Source: JAENVT01 sp031404635
Lineage (GTDB): Bacteria; Actinomycetota; Acidimicrobiia; Acidimicrobiales; Ilumatobacteraceae
NCBI GenBank assembly: GCA_031404635.1
Contig: JANNHY010000004.1
Coordinates: forward strand, 1 to 34,654
Direction of reading: 5' to 3'
Length of the DNA: 34,654 nt
Within the stretch, counting starts at the first letter, position 1. Each line of letters begins with the position of its first letter. The notes beneath the pieces were generated by a model. It worked only from the letters and a program-made list of their open reading frames with translations, ran no database searches and was not told the DNA's origin. Of the stretch, positions 8,421-16,175 are shown piece by piece. A program made the position numbers and the translations under genes.

Positions 8421-9334
8421 GAGGCACCGAGCTCCGGGCCAGTCAGCGAGAGGTACACGTCTTCCAGTGTCGGCGGGGCCACCTCGATGGTCTCCAGCTC
8501 AACCCCCGCCGACAATGCCCACGACGTCAGCGCGTGCAATAGAACCGTTGGATGCATCGTTTCGGCTCGCCACATTCCCTCGTCAGCCTGCTCGGCGGCC
8601 AGGCCGGCGGGTGGCGAGTCGGTGCCGGCGGGCAGGCTGAAGCGGACCACGGTGCGCAACTGCTGGCGATTGCCGAGATTGGCCGGTGAACCCTCCGCCA
8701 CGATCTGCCCGGCCACGATCACCGCGACGCGGTCGGCTAGGTGCTGCGCCTCGTCCATATAGTGAGTCGTCAAGAAGACCGTCTTGCCCAGGGACTGCAG
8801 GTTGCGAACCATGTCCCACGCGCTGCGTCGAGCGGAGGGATCGAAACCGGTCGTGGGCTCGTCGAGGAAGAGCAGCTCGGGATTGCCGGAAAGGCCGACG
8901 GCGACGTCGAGGCGCCGCTTCTGGCCCCCGGACAGCCGGCCCACCCGCTCGTCACGCTTCTCGGTGAGCCCCACCACGTCGATCACCTCGTCGCGGCCGA
9001 GCGGCTCGGGGTAGAAGCTGCGGAACTGGTCGATCACCTCGGCCACCGTGAGGAACCGCTCGACCGCAGTCTCTTGAAGCACAATTCCAATCCGTTTCCG
9101 CAAGGCGCCACCACCTCGAGCCGGGTCGAACCCGAGAACACTTACGTCCCCCGCGGTCCGGTCGCGAAACCCCTCGAGAATCTCGACGGTTGTCGTCTTG
9201 CCCGCCCCGTTGGGGCCGAGCAGGGCGAAGACCTCACCCTTGGTCACATGCAGGTCGATACCTCGTACGGCCTCGAAGGTGCCGTACGATTTGCGCAGGC
9301 CGCGAACGTCGATGGCGAGCGGGGCAGCCTCCAC
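8417..9334 (-). CDS. ABC transporter ATP-binding protein (DrrA-like)
   Basis: A 305-residue ATPase. The Walker A motif is GPNGAGKTTT, the signature LSGGQKRRLDVA, and Walker B LLFLDEPTTGFD followed by an H-loop (LTTHYMDEAQ). The C-terminal 80 residues are the extra domain seen in DrrA-type exporters ending in EDVYLSLTG. It powers the adjacent ABC-2 permease, with which it overlaps by 4 bases. The start is GTG 9334, 28 bases after the stop of the AlaX-like gene; its ribosome site is weak, so translation may depend on the upstream gene. Confidence 0.93.
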   Translation of the reverse strand: MEAAPLAIDVRGLRKSYGTFEAVRGIDLHVTKGEVFALLGPNGAGKTTTVEILEGFRDRTAGDVSVLGFDPARGGGALRKRIGIVLQETAVERFLTVAEVIDQFRSFYPEPLGRDEVIDVVGLTEKRDERVGRLSGGQKRRLDVAVGLSGNPELLFLDEPTTGFDPSARRSAWDMVRNLQSLGKTVFLTTHYMDEAQHLADRVAVIVAGQIVAEGSPANLGNRQQLRTVVRFSLPAGTDSPPAGLAAEQADEGMWRAETMHPTVLLHALTSWALSAGVELETIEVAPPTLEDVYLSLTGPELGAS

Positions 9335-9362
9335 GGGGGCCGATACTAATGCGGCTGCTGGC

Positions 9363-10118
9363 TCAGGCGTCGATCACCTCGAGGCGGACTCGCTTGTTGC
9401 CCTTACCCTTGTTCTCGAGCTTGATGACCCGGATGCGACCAACCTCGCCAGTTGAACGCACATGCGTGCCACCGTCGGCCTGTCGATCGAGCCCGACGAT
9501 GTCGACCACGCGAATTTCGGGCACTGAGTCGGGGATCAACGAGACCTTGGTGCGAATGAGATCGGCGTCGACCACGGCGGTCGAGCGCGGCAGGAACGAC
9601 ACCTCGATCGGTCGGTCGGCGGCCAACTCGTCGTTGACGAGGTGCTCGACGCGAGGCCCGAATCCTTCCGGCAGCGGATCGAACTCGAAGTCCATGCGAG
9701 CACTCAGTGGTTCCATGTTGCCGCCGGTCACCGGTACGCGCCATTCATTCCAGATAACACCACACAACACGTGCAGGGCGGAGTGGGTGCGCATCAGATG
9801 ATGGCGCCGGTGCCAATCGACGACACCGTGCACCGTCTCGCCGATGGCAGGAAGGGTTTCGCCGTTCACCGCATGCCACACGAGATCGCCCTCCTTGCGC
9901 ACTTCGACGACAGCAAGTTCGGAGAGCATGCCGGTGTCGTACGGCTGCCCGCCGCCGGTTGGGTAGAAGGCCGTGCGGTCGAGTGCGACCGCTTGGTCAC
10001 GGACGTCGACCACGACAGCATCGAACTCGGTGAGATACGCGTCGCGGAGATACAGCAATTCTGTAGTCGTCGACCCTGACCCCGCAGATTCCATCGGTCG
10101 CGAGGGTACTTCAGCCAC
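9363..10118 (-). CDS. AlaX-like alanyl-tRNA editing protein
   Basis: A 251-residue stand-alone relative of the AlaRS editing domain, which hydrolyses mis-acylated tRNA-Ala (Ser- or Gly-tRNA-Ala). The N-terminal AlaRS-like beta-barrel is seen in DRTAFYPTGGGQPYDTG. The first zinc half-site is HSALH, near residue 115. The second half-site, usually CxxxH, reads DGGTH here, so the cysteine is Asp, and is followed by VRSTGEVG. The start could be GTG 10118 or ATG 10094; neither has a strong ribosome site. It sits 29-53 bases downstream of the ECF41-like sigma gene and 28 bases before the ABC ATPase gene, so it is likely in the same transcript. Confidence 0.88.
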   Translation of the reverse strand: MAEVPSRPMESAGSGSTTTELLYLRDAYLTEFDAVVVDVRDQAVALDRTAFYPTGGGQPYDTGMLSELAVVEVRKEGDLVWHAVNGETLPAIGETVHGVVDWHRRHHLMRTHSALHVLCGVIWNEWRVPVTGGNMEPLSARMDFEFDPLPEGFGPRVEHLVNDELAADRPIEVSFLPRSTAVVDADLIRTKVSLIPDSVPEIRVVDIVGLDRQADGGTHVRSTGEVGRIRVIKLENKGKGNKRVRLEVIDA

Positions 10119-10147
10119 ACCGAGCGTCGCAGCCTGGTGTGTGTTAC

Positions 10148-11020
10148 TCAGTCAAGGATTACGAGTTCGAGTTCGTTGAGGCTGTCGGGATCGGCGACCA
10201 TGTCGATTCGGCTGATCTTGTCGCCGGTGATCGTGACGTCCCACACCACTTTGGCTCGGCCGCCGGGAGCCCAAGCGACGCCGACGATGCCGTCGACGAG
10301 CGCCGGTTGCGCGCCGAGGGCGCGCCCCGAGAAGACCTTGGCGACGGCCGCCGCCCCGTTTACTTCCTGCAGCGAGCCCATTTGTACGGCGGCTGGGTCT
10401 GCTCGCAGCACGATGTCAGGGTCGAGAACCGCGATGAGTTCGTCGAGGTCGCCGCCGCGGGATGCGGCGAGGAAGGCGTCGACGACTGTTCGTTGGCGCG
10501 ACACGTCGGTGTTGACGATTGGAGTCGAGCCGCGGACCCGGCGTCGGGCGCGGCTGGCGAGTTGCTTGGCGGCATTCGGGGAGCGGCCGAGGATGGTGCC
10601 GATCTGATCGAACGGCAGTGCGAATACGTCGTGCAGAACAAACGCCAGCCGTTCCGCCGGAACAAGGGTGTCGAGCACGACCTGCAGTGCAGGGCCGAGT
10701 GCGTCAGCGAGGAGCGCCTCGTATTCTGGGTCGCCTGCGTCTGCGTGGGTTTTGATCACGTCATCGAGGTGCGCACCATCTGGCTTGTCGCGGCGCGACG
10801 CCCTCGAACGCAACATGTCGAGACAAACCCGACTGACGACAGTGGTCAACCATCCACCGAGGTTGTCGATGCCGTCGGAGTCGGAGCGGCTGAGACGTAA
10901 CCAGGATTCCTGCACTGCGTCGTCAGCCTCGCTTGCTGAGTCGAGCATCCGTAACGCCACTGCCCGAAGCTGGGACCGATGCTCCTCGAATCGCTGTGCG
11001 AGCCAGTCATCTGCGTTCAC
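10148..11020 (-). CDS. ECF41/SigJ-type RNA polymerase sigma factor with SnoaL-like C-terminal domain
   Basis: A 290-residue sigma factor. Region 2 spans about 8-75 (RMLDSASEADDAVQESWLRL, then GWLTTVVSRVCLDMLRSR). Region 4 spans about 108-165 (VPAERLAFVLHDVFALPFDQIGTILGRS shown here as a span at 125-152). From about 172 to the end follows a SnoaL/NTF2-like domain (VDAFLAASRGGDLDELIAVLDPD). The C-terminal extension is the hallmark of ECF41 and related groups, where it replaces an anti-sigma factor and modulates activity in cis. The start is GTG 11020 with GAAAGGTG 4 bases upstream. A typical ECF41-type promoter stands about 40 bases before the start, pointing to autoregulation. The usual carboxymuconolactone decarboxylase partner is not adjacent. 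Confidence 0.93.
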   Translation of the reverse strand: MNADDWLAQRFEEHRSQLRAVALRMLDSASEADDAVQESWLRLSRSDSDGIDNLGGWLTTVVSRVCLDMLRSRASRRDKPDGAHLDDVIKTHADAGDPEYEALLADALGPALQVVLDTLVPAERLAFVLHDVFALPFDQIGTILGRSPNAAKQLASRARRRVRGSTPIVNTDVSRQRTVVDAFLAASRGGDLDELIAVLDPDIVLRADPAAVQMGSLQEVNGAAAVAKVFSGRALGAQPALVDGIVGVAWAPGGRAKVVWDVTITGDKISRIDMVADPDSLNELELVILD

Positions 11021-11056
11021 GGGTCACCTTTCGTCGTCGCCATACGTCATACCACT

Positions 11057-11083
11057 GACGATCGAGCCCCGGTCGATGTAACA
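11057..11083 (-). promoter_or_regulatory. ECF41-type promoter of the sigma factor gene
   Basis: On the minus strand TGTTACA (11083-11077) is followed by exactly 16 bases and then CGTC (11060-11057). The consensus known for ECF41 sigma factors is TGTCACA-N16-CGTC, so only one base differs. The -10 element is about 37 bases before the GTG start, with a GAAAGGTG ribosome site in between. This is direct sequence support for autoregulation. Confidence 0.75.
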
Positions 11084-11118
11084 CTTTCAAACACCGAACA
11101 ACCAAAGGACGTGATGCC

Positions 11119-11550
11119 ATGCTCGGCCGTAAGAGCTACACCCAGGAGGAGTTCGACCACTGCAAGGCCGCGATCGATCAGCAGCTTGCGGCGTACAAGA
11201 CGCTCGTCGAGGCGGTCTCCAGCGCGACAACCGATAGCAAGGTCAACTCTGCGCTTGCAGCTTTCGAAGTGCTCTTCTTCAACAACATGACCCTCGTCCT
11301 CGACCGCTACTTCGTCCACAGAACGCGGATTGTCTCGGGCAAGGACGGCAATCCACTCAACGAGGTCGAAGTGCTGTGTGACTCGTTGATGAACAACAAT
11401 GGAGTCCTGCGTGAAAGCACTGTGATCAAGCTGATTCCTGCTCAGTCAGTTGTGAAGCTCCACATTGGAGACCCTATTGGGCTCACCGAGGACGACTTCG
11501 AGCGTCTCTCGGCGGCGTTCCTCGCCGAGATAGAACTCAAGTTCATGTAG
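11119..11550 (+). CDS. Conserved actinobacterial protein of unknown function (143 aa)
   Basis: A 143-residue soluble protein beginning MLGRKSYTQEEFDHCKAA. It has an N-terminal helix pair (about 8-55), a central block FFNNMTLVLDRYFVHRTRIV and then GNPLNEVEVLCDSLMNNNG, and a C-terminal block SVVKLHIGDPIGLTEDDFERLS. I have an impression of close homologues across actinobacteria without a named domain, but cannot assign a function. AAAGGA lies 10-15 bases before ATG 11119. It is divergent from the ECF41-type sigma factor with a 98-base shared upstream region, and convergent with the SulP gene (12-base gap). Confidence 0.85.
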   Translation: MLGRKSYTQEEFDHCKAAIDQQLAAYKTLVEAVSSATTDSKVNSALAAFEVLFFNNMTLVLDRYFVHRTRIVSGKDGNPLNEVEVLCDSLMNNNGVLRESTVIKLIPAQSVVKLHIGDPIGLTEDDFERLSAAFLAEIELKFM

Positions 11551-11562
11551 ATCCGTGGCGCG

Positions 11563-13329
11563 TCAGCGGGTGCGGTCCTCCCAGTCGACCCAATCGACAT
11601 CCTCCTCGTCCACATAGGCATGCACACCTTCCCCGGTCGTGCGTGCGAAGTGGTCGGCACCGATCAAATCCACCAGCCCGTGGGCCTGCATGCGCTCGCG
11701 GACGTGTCCCTTCAGCGCCGCGAAGCGCAAAACCGCGGCGCGCTGGGCCAGATCGCGCACCAACTCGGCCATTGCGTCGGCCGCCGTTGCGTCGACGTCG
11801 GTGATCGGTTCGGCCGTCACGAGCACGACACGGATCGGCGTCGATGACTGGTCGACCCGGGCGAGCACATCTTCCACGAAGAACCGGGCGTTGGCGAAGA
11901 ACAGCGGCGCGTCGAAGCGATAGAGCAGCAGGCCGGCGATCCGCCGGCCCTCTGGGTGACGTTCGCTGTCGTGATAGCCCTTGAGCCCGTCGACCCTGAC
12001 GAGTTCGGCGGTGTGCGGCTTCCACGCCTTGCGCATGAAGTTCAGCAACGACAAGACGATCGCCACGACCACCCCGACGATCGCGCCGAGAACAGCCACG
12101 GCGAGGAAGGCGGCCAGGCCGAGCAGGAACTCGCTGCGCCGGATCGCGGCGAGCCGCACCAGCGAACCGACGGCGAAGATGCGGAGCGCGGCAGCGACCA
12201 CGACCGCTGCAAGCACCGGCTGAGGCAGGTTGCGGAACGCATGGGGTGCCCCGATGACGACTCCGAGGAGTACAGCGGCGGCGACGACACCGGTCAACTG
12301 CGTGCGCGCCCCGGCCGCCTCGGCAACCGGCGTGCGGGACTGGCTGCCGCTCACCGGCATTCCCTGGAACAAGCCGGCCGCGACGTTGACCAGACCGAGC
12401 GCGACGAGTTCCTGGTTGGCGTCGACGCGTACACCACGCTTGTCGGCGTACACCCGGGCCAGCACGCTCGTGTCGGCGAAGGCGATGAAGGCGATGCCGA
12501 GCGCCGCACCGGTGAGCCGGCCGATGCTGGCCCAGCTGATGTCGGGCAGTCGCGGGCTCGGGAACCCCGAGGGAAGATCTCCGACCAGGCGCACGCCGTG
12601 GTCGGCCAACCCGAATGCGAGGGTTGCGAGGATGCCGGCGAACACCGCCACCAGCACTCCCGGAACTCGTGGCACGAAACGACGAAGGCCGACGATGGCC
12701 ACGAGCGCCGCCGCGGCGAGACCGAGCGCCCAGCGGTTGGTTTCCCCATCGGCGATACCGCTGCCGAGGTCTCGGAGCGTGCCGAGCAGGGTCTCGGCAT
12801 CGACGGAGAAGCCCAGCGCCTTGGGGAGTTGGCTGGCAATGATCGTGACGGCAATTCCGTTGAGGTAGCCATACCGCACTGGGGCGGACAGGAGCTCGGC
12901 GAGAAAGCCGAATCTGGCAAGCCCGGCGAGCACGCCGATGACCCCGACGAAGACCGCCAGCAGTCCTGCGAGGGCGATGGCCCGATCAGGATCGCCGCTG
13001 CTCAAGGGGATCACGACAGCGGCGATGAGCGGGGCGAGCGACGAGTCGGGTCCCATTACCAAGATGCGCGATGGCCCGAACAGTGCGTAGACGAGCAGCG
13101 GTACGACGGTTGCGTACAGTCCAGTGATCGGCGGCAACCCCGAGGCCTGCGCGTAGGCCATGCCGGCGGGGGCGAGCAGGGCCACGAGCACCGTGCCGGC
13201 CGTCAGGTCCTTGACGAACCACGACCGCTCGTAGGTGCGCGCCGCCGCCAGCATCGGGATCCAGCGCCGCCAGCCGCCGGCACGGTCGGTGCCGCCCGTT
13301 GCCGGCGAAGGTGTCGTCGATCGGATCAC
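11563..13329 (-). CDS. SulP-family anion transporter with C-terminal STAS domain
   Basis: A 588-residue permease. After a short cytoplasmic N terminus come KDLTAGTVLVALLAPAGMAY and GLPPITGLYATVVP, the classic SulP helix 1-2 region, then about ten more hydrophobic segments to residue 435. The C-terminal STAS domain (about 450-575) includes the DVDATAADAMAELV loop. Family members carry sulfate, bicarbonate or dicarboxylates, often coupled to Na+ or H+; the substrate cannot be told from sequence. The start is GTG 13329, 4 bases after the stop of the EVE-domain gene, so the two are co-transcribed. Confidence 0.93.
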   Translation of the reverse strand: MIRSTTPSPATGGTDRAGGWRRWIPMLAAARTYERSWFVKDLTAGTVLVALLAPAGMAYAQASGLPPITGLYATVVPLLVYALFGPSRILVMGPDSSLAPLIAAVVIPLSSGDPDRAIALAGLLAVFVGVIGVLAGLARFGFLAELLSAPVRYGYLNGIAVTIIASQLPKALGFSVDAETLLGTLRDLGSGIADGETNRWALGLAAAALVAIVGLRRFVPRVPGVLVAVFAGILATLAFGLADHGVRLVGDLPSGFPSPRLPDISWASIGRLTGAALGIAFIAFADTSVLARVYADKRGVRVDANQELVALGLVNVAAGLFQGMPVSGSQSRTPVAEAAGARTQLTGVVAAAVLLGVVIGAPHAFRNLPQPVLAAVVVAAALRIFAVGSLVRLAAIRRSEFLLGLAAFLAVAVLGAIVGVVVAIVLSLLNFMRKAWKPHTAELVRVDGLKGYHDSERHPEGRRIAGLLLYRFDAPLFFANARFFVEDVLARVDQSSTPIRVVLVTAEPITDVDATAADAMAELVRDLAQRAAVLRFAALKGHVRERMQAHGLVDLIGADHFARTTGEGVHAYVDEEDVDWVDWEDRTR

Positions 13330-13333
13330 CGAA

Positions 13334-13837
13334 TCACGTGCCGGAGCCGGAACCAGTGCGGACCTGCGGCTCGGCCGCCGATGCGACGTTGACGATGTAC
13401 ACCCACTGATGTTCGTTCACTGGCATGACGCTGAGGCGGTTGGCCCGCTGGAGGAGGTGGAACGGCCCGAGTTGATCCGCATGCTGGCGCAGGGTGGCGA
13501 GCGGTAGCAGCGTGGGAAAGCGTGCAACGAAGCGCACATCGCGGCTGACCCAGCGAGGCTTGCCGGTCGGTGACGCCGGGTCGTAGTAGTCGCTCTCAGG
13601 GTCGAACTGCGTCGGGTCGGGATACGCCTCACCGACGACCTCGGCAATGCCTGCGATACCCGGCACCTTGCAGCTGCTGTGGGCGAAGAAGAACCGCTCG
13701 CTCGGCTGCATCTGCAGCATCCAGTTACGCGCTCTGTAGTTGCGCACTCCGTCCCACCGGAAGCGTCTGCGCTTGGCGCGAGCCAAATCATCGATCGACA
13801 ACTCCTCGGGTTCCGACTTCATCAGCCAATGCGCCAC
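13334..13837 (-). CDS. EVE domain protein
   Basis: A 167-residue protein starting VAHWLMKSEPEELSIDDL if GTG 13837 is used. Nearly all EVE proteins begin with a M-x-x-W-L-M-K-S-E-P string, which decides this start over the longer frame to 13897. Further family blocks are WDGVRNYRARNWM, HSSCKVPGIAGIAEVVGEAY (20 residues) and PRWVSRDVRF. EVE domains are PUA-related pockets that bind modified bases in DNA or RNA. It stands alone here, upstream of a transporter gene with a 4-base gap, and no restriction or methylase gene is near, so a housekeeping role is more likely than phage defence. Confidence 0.92.
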   Translation of the reverse strand: MAHWLMKSEPEELSIDDLARAKRRRFRWDGVRNYRARNWMLQMQPSERFFFAHSSCKVPGIAGIAEVVGEAYPDPTQFDPESDYYDPASPTGKPRWVSRDVRFVARFPTLLPLATLRQHADQLGPFHLLQRANRLSVMPVNEHQWVYIVNVASAAEPQVRTGSGSGT

Positions 13838-13988
13838 ATGAACATCTTTGCTGATCAGGGGGACATAGTGCCGAAAGTCCTGAGGACGGGCACACACCGT
13901 CGGCGCATACTCGGCACTGACGGAGCGTTGAATCGCGGGGTGTTACTGGGCCGCCGAGGCATAACAGCCAGCGATGTTCGCCAGTTCG

Positions 13989-14020
13989 CGAGGGGGTCGT
14001 CCGACCGGGCGGCCCCCTCG
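13989..14020. other. GC-rich hairpin in the EVE/DUF5995 intergenic region
   Basis: The 252 bases between the divergent EVE and DUF5995 genes hold no gene that I can support. The one clear structure is CGAGGGGG (13989-13996) pairing with CCCCCTCG (14013-14020), with a loop that can itself pair (CCGACCGGGCGG). Its function is unknown; a regulatory role is possible. Confidence 0.35.
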
Positions 14021-14089
14021 ACCGCGCCAGCACGCCCCACTCCGTCGGGGCCGTGGCGGTTCCACCGAACAAGGATCGTGGGATGATTC

Positions 14090-14848
14090 GTGGATGCGAG
14101 CAGGAACCGCCGTCAAGCGATGATCGCCGACACCACCACGGAGCTCCGCACAATCGCTCTCGCCGCCACCGACGCATCGGGGTACTTTCCCGCCCTCTAC
14201 GCTCGGGTAACAGCGCGGGTCGGCGCGTCGATCGAGGCGGGAAGCTTTGCCGACGGGCCGGGGATCGACCGGTTCGCGACGGGATTCGCGTCCTACTACG
14301 CCGCCGCGAGTCGCGATCCGCAGAGCCGCCCGCGCTGCTGGCGGGCGTCGTGGGACGCGGCCCGTGATCCGCGGTTGCTGATCGTCCAACACCTGCTGCT
14401 CGGCATCAACGCGCACGTGAACCACGACCTGCCCCTCGCGGTTGTCGAGATCGCCGACGAGCGCGGCGATCTGCTCTCGATCCGCCCCGACTTCGACGCC
14501 GTGAACGATGTCTTGGCCGCGACGTACATCGACGTCGTCCGCGATCTCGATAGGGTGTCGCGGTGGGTGAACGGCGCAGCGCGGCTGGGCGGTGGCCGCG
14601 CCTTCAACTTCTCGCTGCGACTCGCCCGGGCACAGGCGTGGCAGGCGGCAGAGAGGATGTACTCGCTGCCCGACAACCGCCGTGGCGACTACGCCAGCGA
14701 ACTCGATCGGCTCGTATCGGTGCTCGCCTACCTGATCACGCAGCCGTCTCCGGTCGTGCGACCGCTCCTCAGCCTGGCACGACGCCTCGAAGAGCACGAC
14801 ACCACCAAGGTGGTCACGGCAATGCTGGGAGAGCGGTTATCCGGGTGA
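14090..14848 (+). CDS. DUF5995 family protein
   Basis: A 252-residue protein from GTG 14090, or 242 residues from ATG 14120. The family block HLLLGINAHVNHDLPLAVV lies at about 100-120. It also has YFPALYARVTARV near the N terminus and ARAQAWQAAERMYSL near 190. It looks all-alpha and soluble, with no signal peptide. Function in this family is not known; the conserved histidines in HLLLGINAHVNHD could form a metal or catalytic site, which is inference. Upstream AAGGATC and GGGATG can serve as a ribosome site for the GTG start. Confidence 0.85.
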   Translation: MDASRNRRQAMIADTTTELRTIALAATDASGYFPALYARVTARVGASIEAGSFADGPGIDRFATGFASYYAAASRDPQSRPRCWRASWDAARDPRLLIVQHLLLGINAHVNHDLPLAVVEIADERGDLLSIRPDFDAVNDVLAATYIDVVRDLDRVSRWVNGAARLGGGRAFNFSLRLARAQAWQAAERMYSLPDNRRGDYASELDRLVSVLAYLITQPSPVVRPLLSLARRLEEHDTTKVVTAMLGERLSG

Positions 14849-14926
14849 CGAGGCCCAGCCGGCCGTCGATCGGGCTGGAGGCGATCAGGAGCCTCGGCCC
14901 TCGTCGCCGGTCACCGCTTACGCTCG

Positions 14927-14932
14927 TAGGAT
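14927..14932 (+). promoter_or_regulatory. -10 box of a probable leaderless transcript (RraA-like gene)
   Basis: TAGGAT fits the actinobacterial TAnnnT -10 element and ends 6 bases before the ATG at 14939. Transcription would start at or next to the start codon, and no proper ribosome site is present. No convincing -35 is seen. Confidence 0.45.
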
Positions 14933-14938
14933 GCGGCG

Positions 14939-15634
14939 ATGTTCGAACTGACCCGTGAACTGATCGCCGAATTGAAGTCAGTTGACACGCCGACGGTTTG
15001 CAACGCTCTGGAGATCCTGGTCCCTGAGCGGCGCGGCTATGGGTTCACGACCAGGCCGCTGGTGTGCACTCGGCCCGAGCTCGGGCCTGTTGTCGGCAGT
15101 GCCCGAACGGCAACGATTCGCGCCGCCCATCCCAGCGACTCGGACATTGACCAGGCCTATGCGCGGGATGCGTACTACGCGTACATCGATGGGGGTCCCA
15201 AGCCGAGCGTGATCGTCATTGAGGACCTCGACGACGAGCAGGGGTATGGCTCGTTCTGGGGTGAGGTCAACAGCAACATACACAAGGGGCTCGGATGCGA
15301 TGCCGTGATCACCAATGGCAGCGTGCGCGACCTGCCTGATATCGCCGAGGGTTTCCAGATGTTGGCTGACCACATTGGCCCGTCGCACGCCTTCGTTCAC
15401 GTGGTCGACTACTCCCGACCCGTGACGGTGGCCGGGATGCGGGTTTGCGACGGAGACCTGATTCATGCCGACCAACACGGTGCCGTGGTGATCCCGCATG
15501 CCGTGTGCGGTGCGATAAGAGAGGCGGCCGACCTGATCAGTCGTCGCGAGCGTGTAATCATTGCCGCTGCACAACAGCCAGGTTTCGATGCCGAGGCGCT
15601 GCTCAGGGCCCAGCGCGAGTCGGCAGAGATCTGA
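14939..15634 (+). CDS. RraA / HMG-aldolase-like family protein
   Basis: A 231-residue member of the RraA fold (once annotated as dimethylmenaquinone methyltransferase). Family landmarks are VDTPTVCNALE near residue 15, then GEVNSNIHKGLGCDAVITNG (20 residues) leading into SVRDLPDI, in the position of the metal/pyruvate-binding GxxxRD loop (Asn-Gly-Ser-Val-Arg-Asp). This fold includes 4-hydroxy-4-methyl-2-oxoglutarate and oxaloacetate-type aldolases/decarboxylases and the RNase E inhibitor RraA. HADQHGAVVIP near 180 is also typical. An aldolase or decarboxylase on a small keto acid is the likelier role, as no RNase E context is visible. It stands alone with a probable leaderless promoter. Confidence 0.85.
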   Translation: MFELTRELIAELKSVDTPTVCNALEILVPERRGYGFTTRPLVCTRPELGPVVGSARTATIRAAHPSDSDIDQAYARDAYYAYIDGGPKPSVIVIEDLDDEQGYGSFWGEVNSNIHKGLGCDAVITNGSVRDLPDIAEGFQMLADHIGPSHAFVHVVDYSRPVTVAGMRVCDGDLIHADQHGAVVIPHAVCGAIREAADLISRRERVIIAAAQQPGFDAEALLRAQRESAEI

Positions 15635-15733
15635 CAGGTCGAGGCGTAGTCAGTAACCGCCTCGAACACTGCTCTCCGTCACGCCCGATCGCGCTGGCAG
15701 CGACGGTGGTGCTAACTGTCACATGCGATGTGC

Positions 15734-15761
15734 TTGCAAAAGGTAGCGATCTGGGTATGCT
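15734..15761 (+). promoter_or_regulatory. Sigma-70-type promoter of the phasin-like gene
   Basis: TTGCAA at 15734-15739 and TATGCT at 15756-15761 with a 16-base spacer; GGG directly before the -10 may extend it. It lies 58 bases before ATG 15820, which has a near-perfect ribosome site. This suggests a well-expressed gene. Confidence 0.6.
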
Positions 15762-15819
15762 CAAGGCGAGCCCAACGAGGGCTCAGAATGAGCCACAGAG
15801 GCTCGAAGGAGGTGGCGTA

Positions 15820-16167
15820 ATGACCACCGTAATGACCACCACGAAGAAGTGGCAGGACGAATATCTGACGATGTTGGCCCGTGCGGAAGAGCCAGTCGTG
15901 AGATTCACCGGCAAGGCTGTGGAGGCCATCGCCAAGTACGTCCCCGAGCGACCGCAGTGGGCGTTCCTCGACGAGGTGCCGACAGTGACAGACTTTGTCG
16001 ACAGCCAGCTGAAGTTCCGCGCCCGCGTTGTTGACGAGCAGGCCGCCTTTGTGCGCCGGTTGATGAAGGCAATGAGTCCGGCGCTGACGAGGCTCGAGCC
16101 GAAGGCTCCCGCGGCGAAGCGGGTTGTCGGCAAGCCGTCGACCGTTCGTCAGGTGAAGGTCGCCTGA
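15820..16167 (+). CDS. Small phasin-like protein
   Basis: A 115-residue protein starting at ATG 15820, with AAGGAGGTG 5 bases upstream; a second ATG 12 bases on is possible. Residues 10-85 are predicted long helices. The stretch PTVTDFVDSQLKFRARVVDEQAAFVRRLMKAM resembles phasin and HBHA-like amphipathic helices (span at about 48-80). A basic, Ala/Lys/Pro-rich tail follows (PKAPAAKRVVGKPSTVRQVKVA, span to the end), reminiscent of the Lys/Ala/Pro tails of actinobacterial granule or DNA-associated proteins. A role at the surface of polyhydroxyalkanoate or lipid granules is inference; no PHA synthase is in the window. A longer upstream frame exists but overlaps the RraA-like gene and lacks a start signal. 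Confidence 0.7.
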   Translation: MTTVMTTTKKWQDEYLTMLARAEEPVVRFTGKAVEAIAKYVPERPQWAFLDEVPTVTDFVDSQLKFRARVVDEQAAFVRRLMKAMSPALTRLEPKAPAAKRVVGKPSTVRQVKVA

Positions 16168-16175
16168 ACCTGGTG

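Noticed and set aside
7551..8762. 403-codon plus-strand reading frame opposite the ABC genes
   Set aside because: Highly charged Glu/Arg/Asp/Gly composition and no motif; the minus-strand ABC permease and ATPase are clear.
11956..13392. 478-codon plus-strand reading frame opposite SulP
   Set aside because: Composition is Gly/Asp/Glu/Arg-rich with no domain; it is the antisense shadow of the transporter gene.
13334..13837. EVE protein as part of a defence island
   Set aside because: Neighbours are a transporter and metabolic genes; no restriction, methylase or other defence gene is present.
15718..15724. TGTCACA, the exact ECF41 -35 sequence, upstream of the phasin-like gene
   Set aside because: There is no CGTC 16 bases downstream (the sequence is AAGG), and a better sigma-70-type promoter overlaps it.
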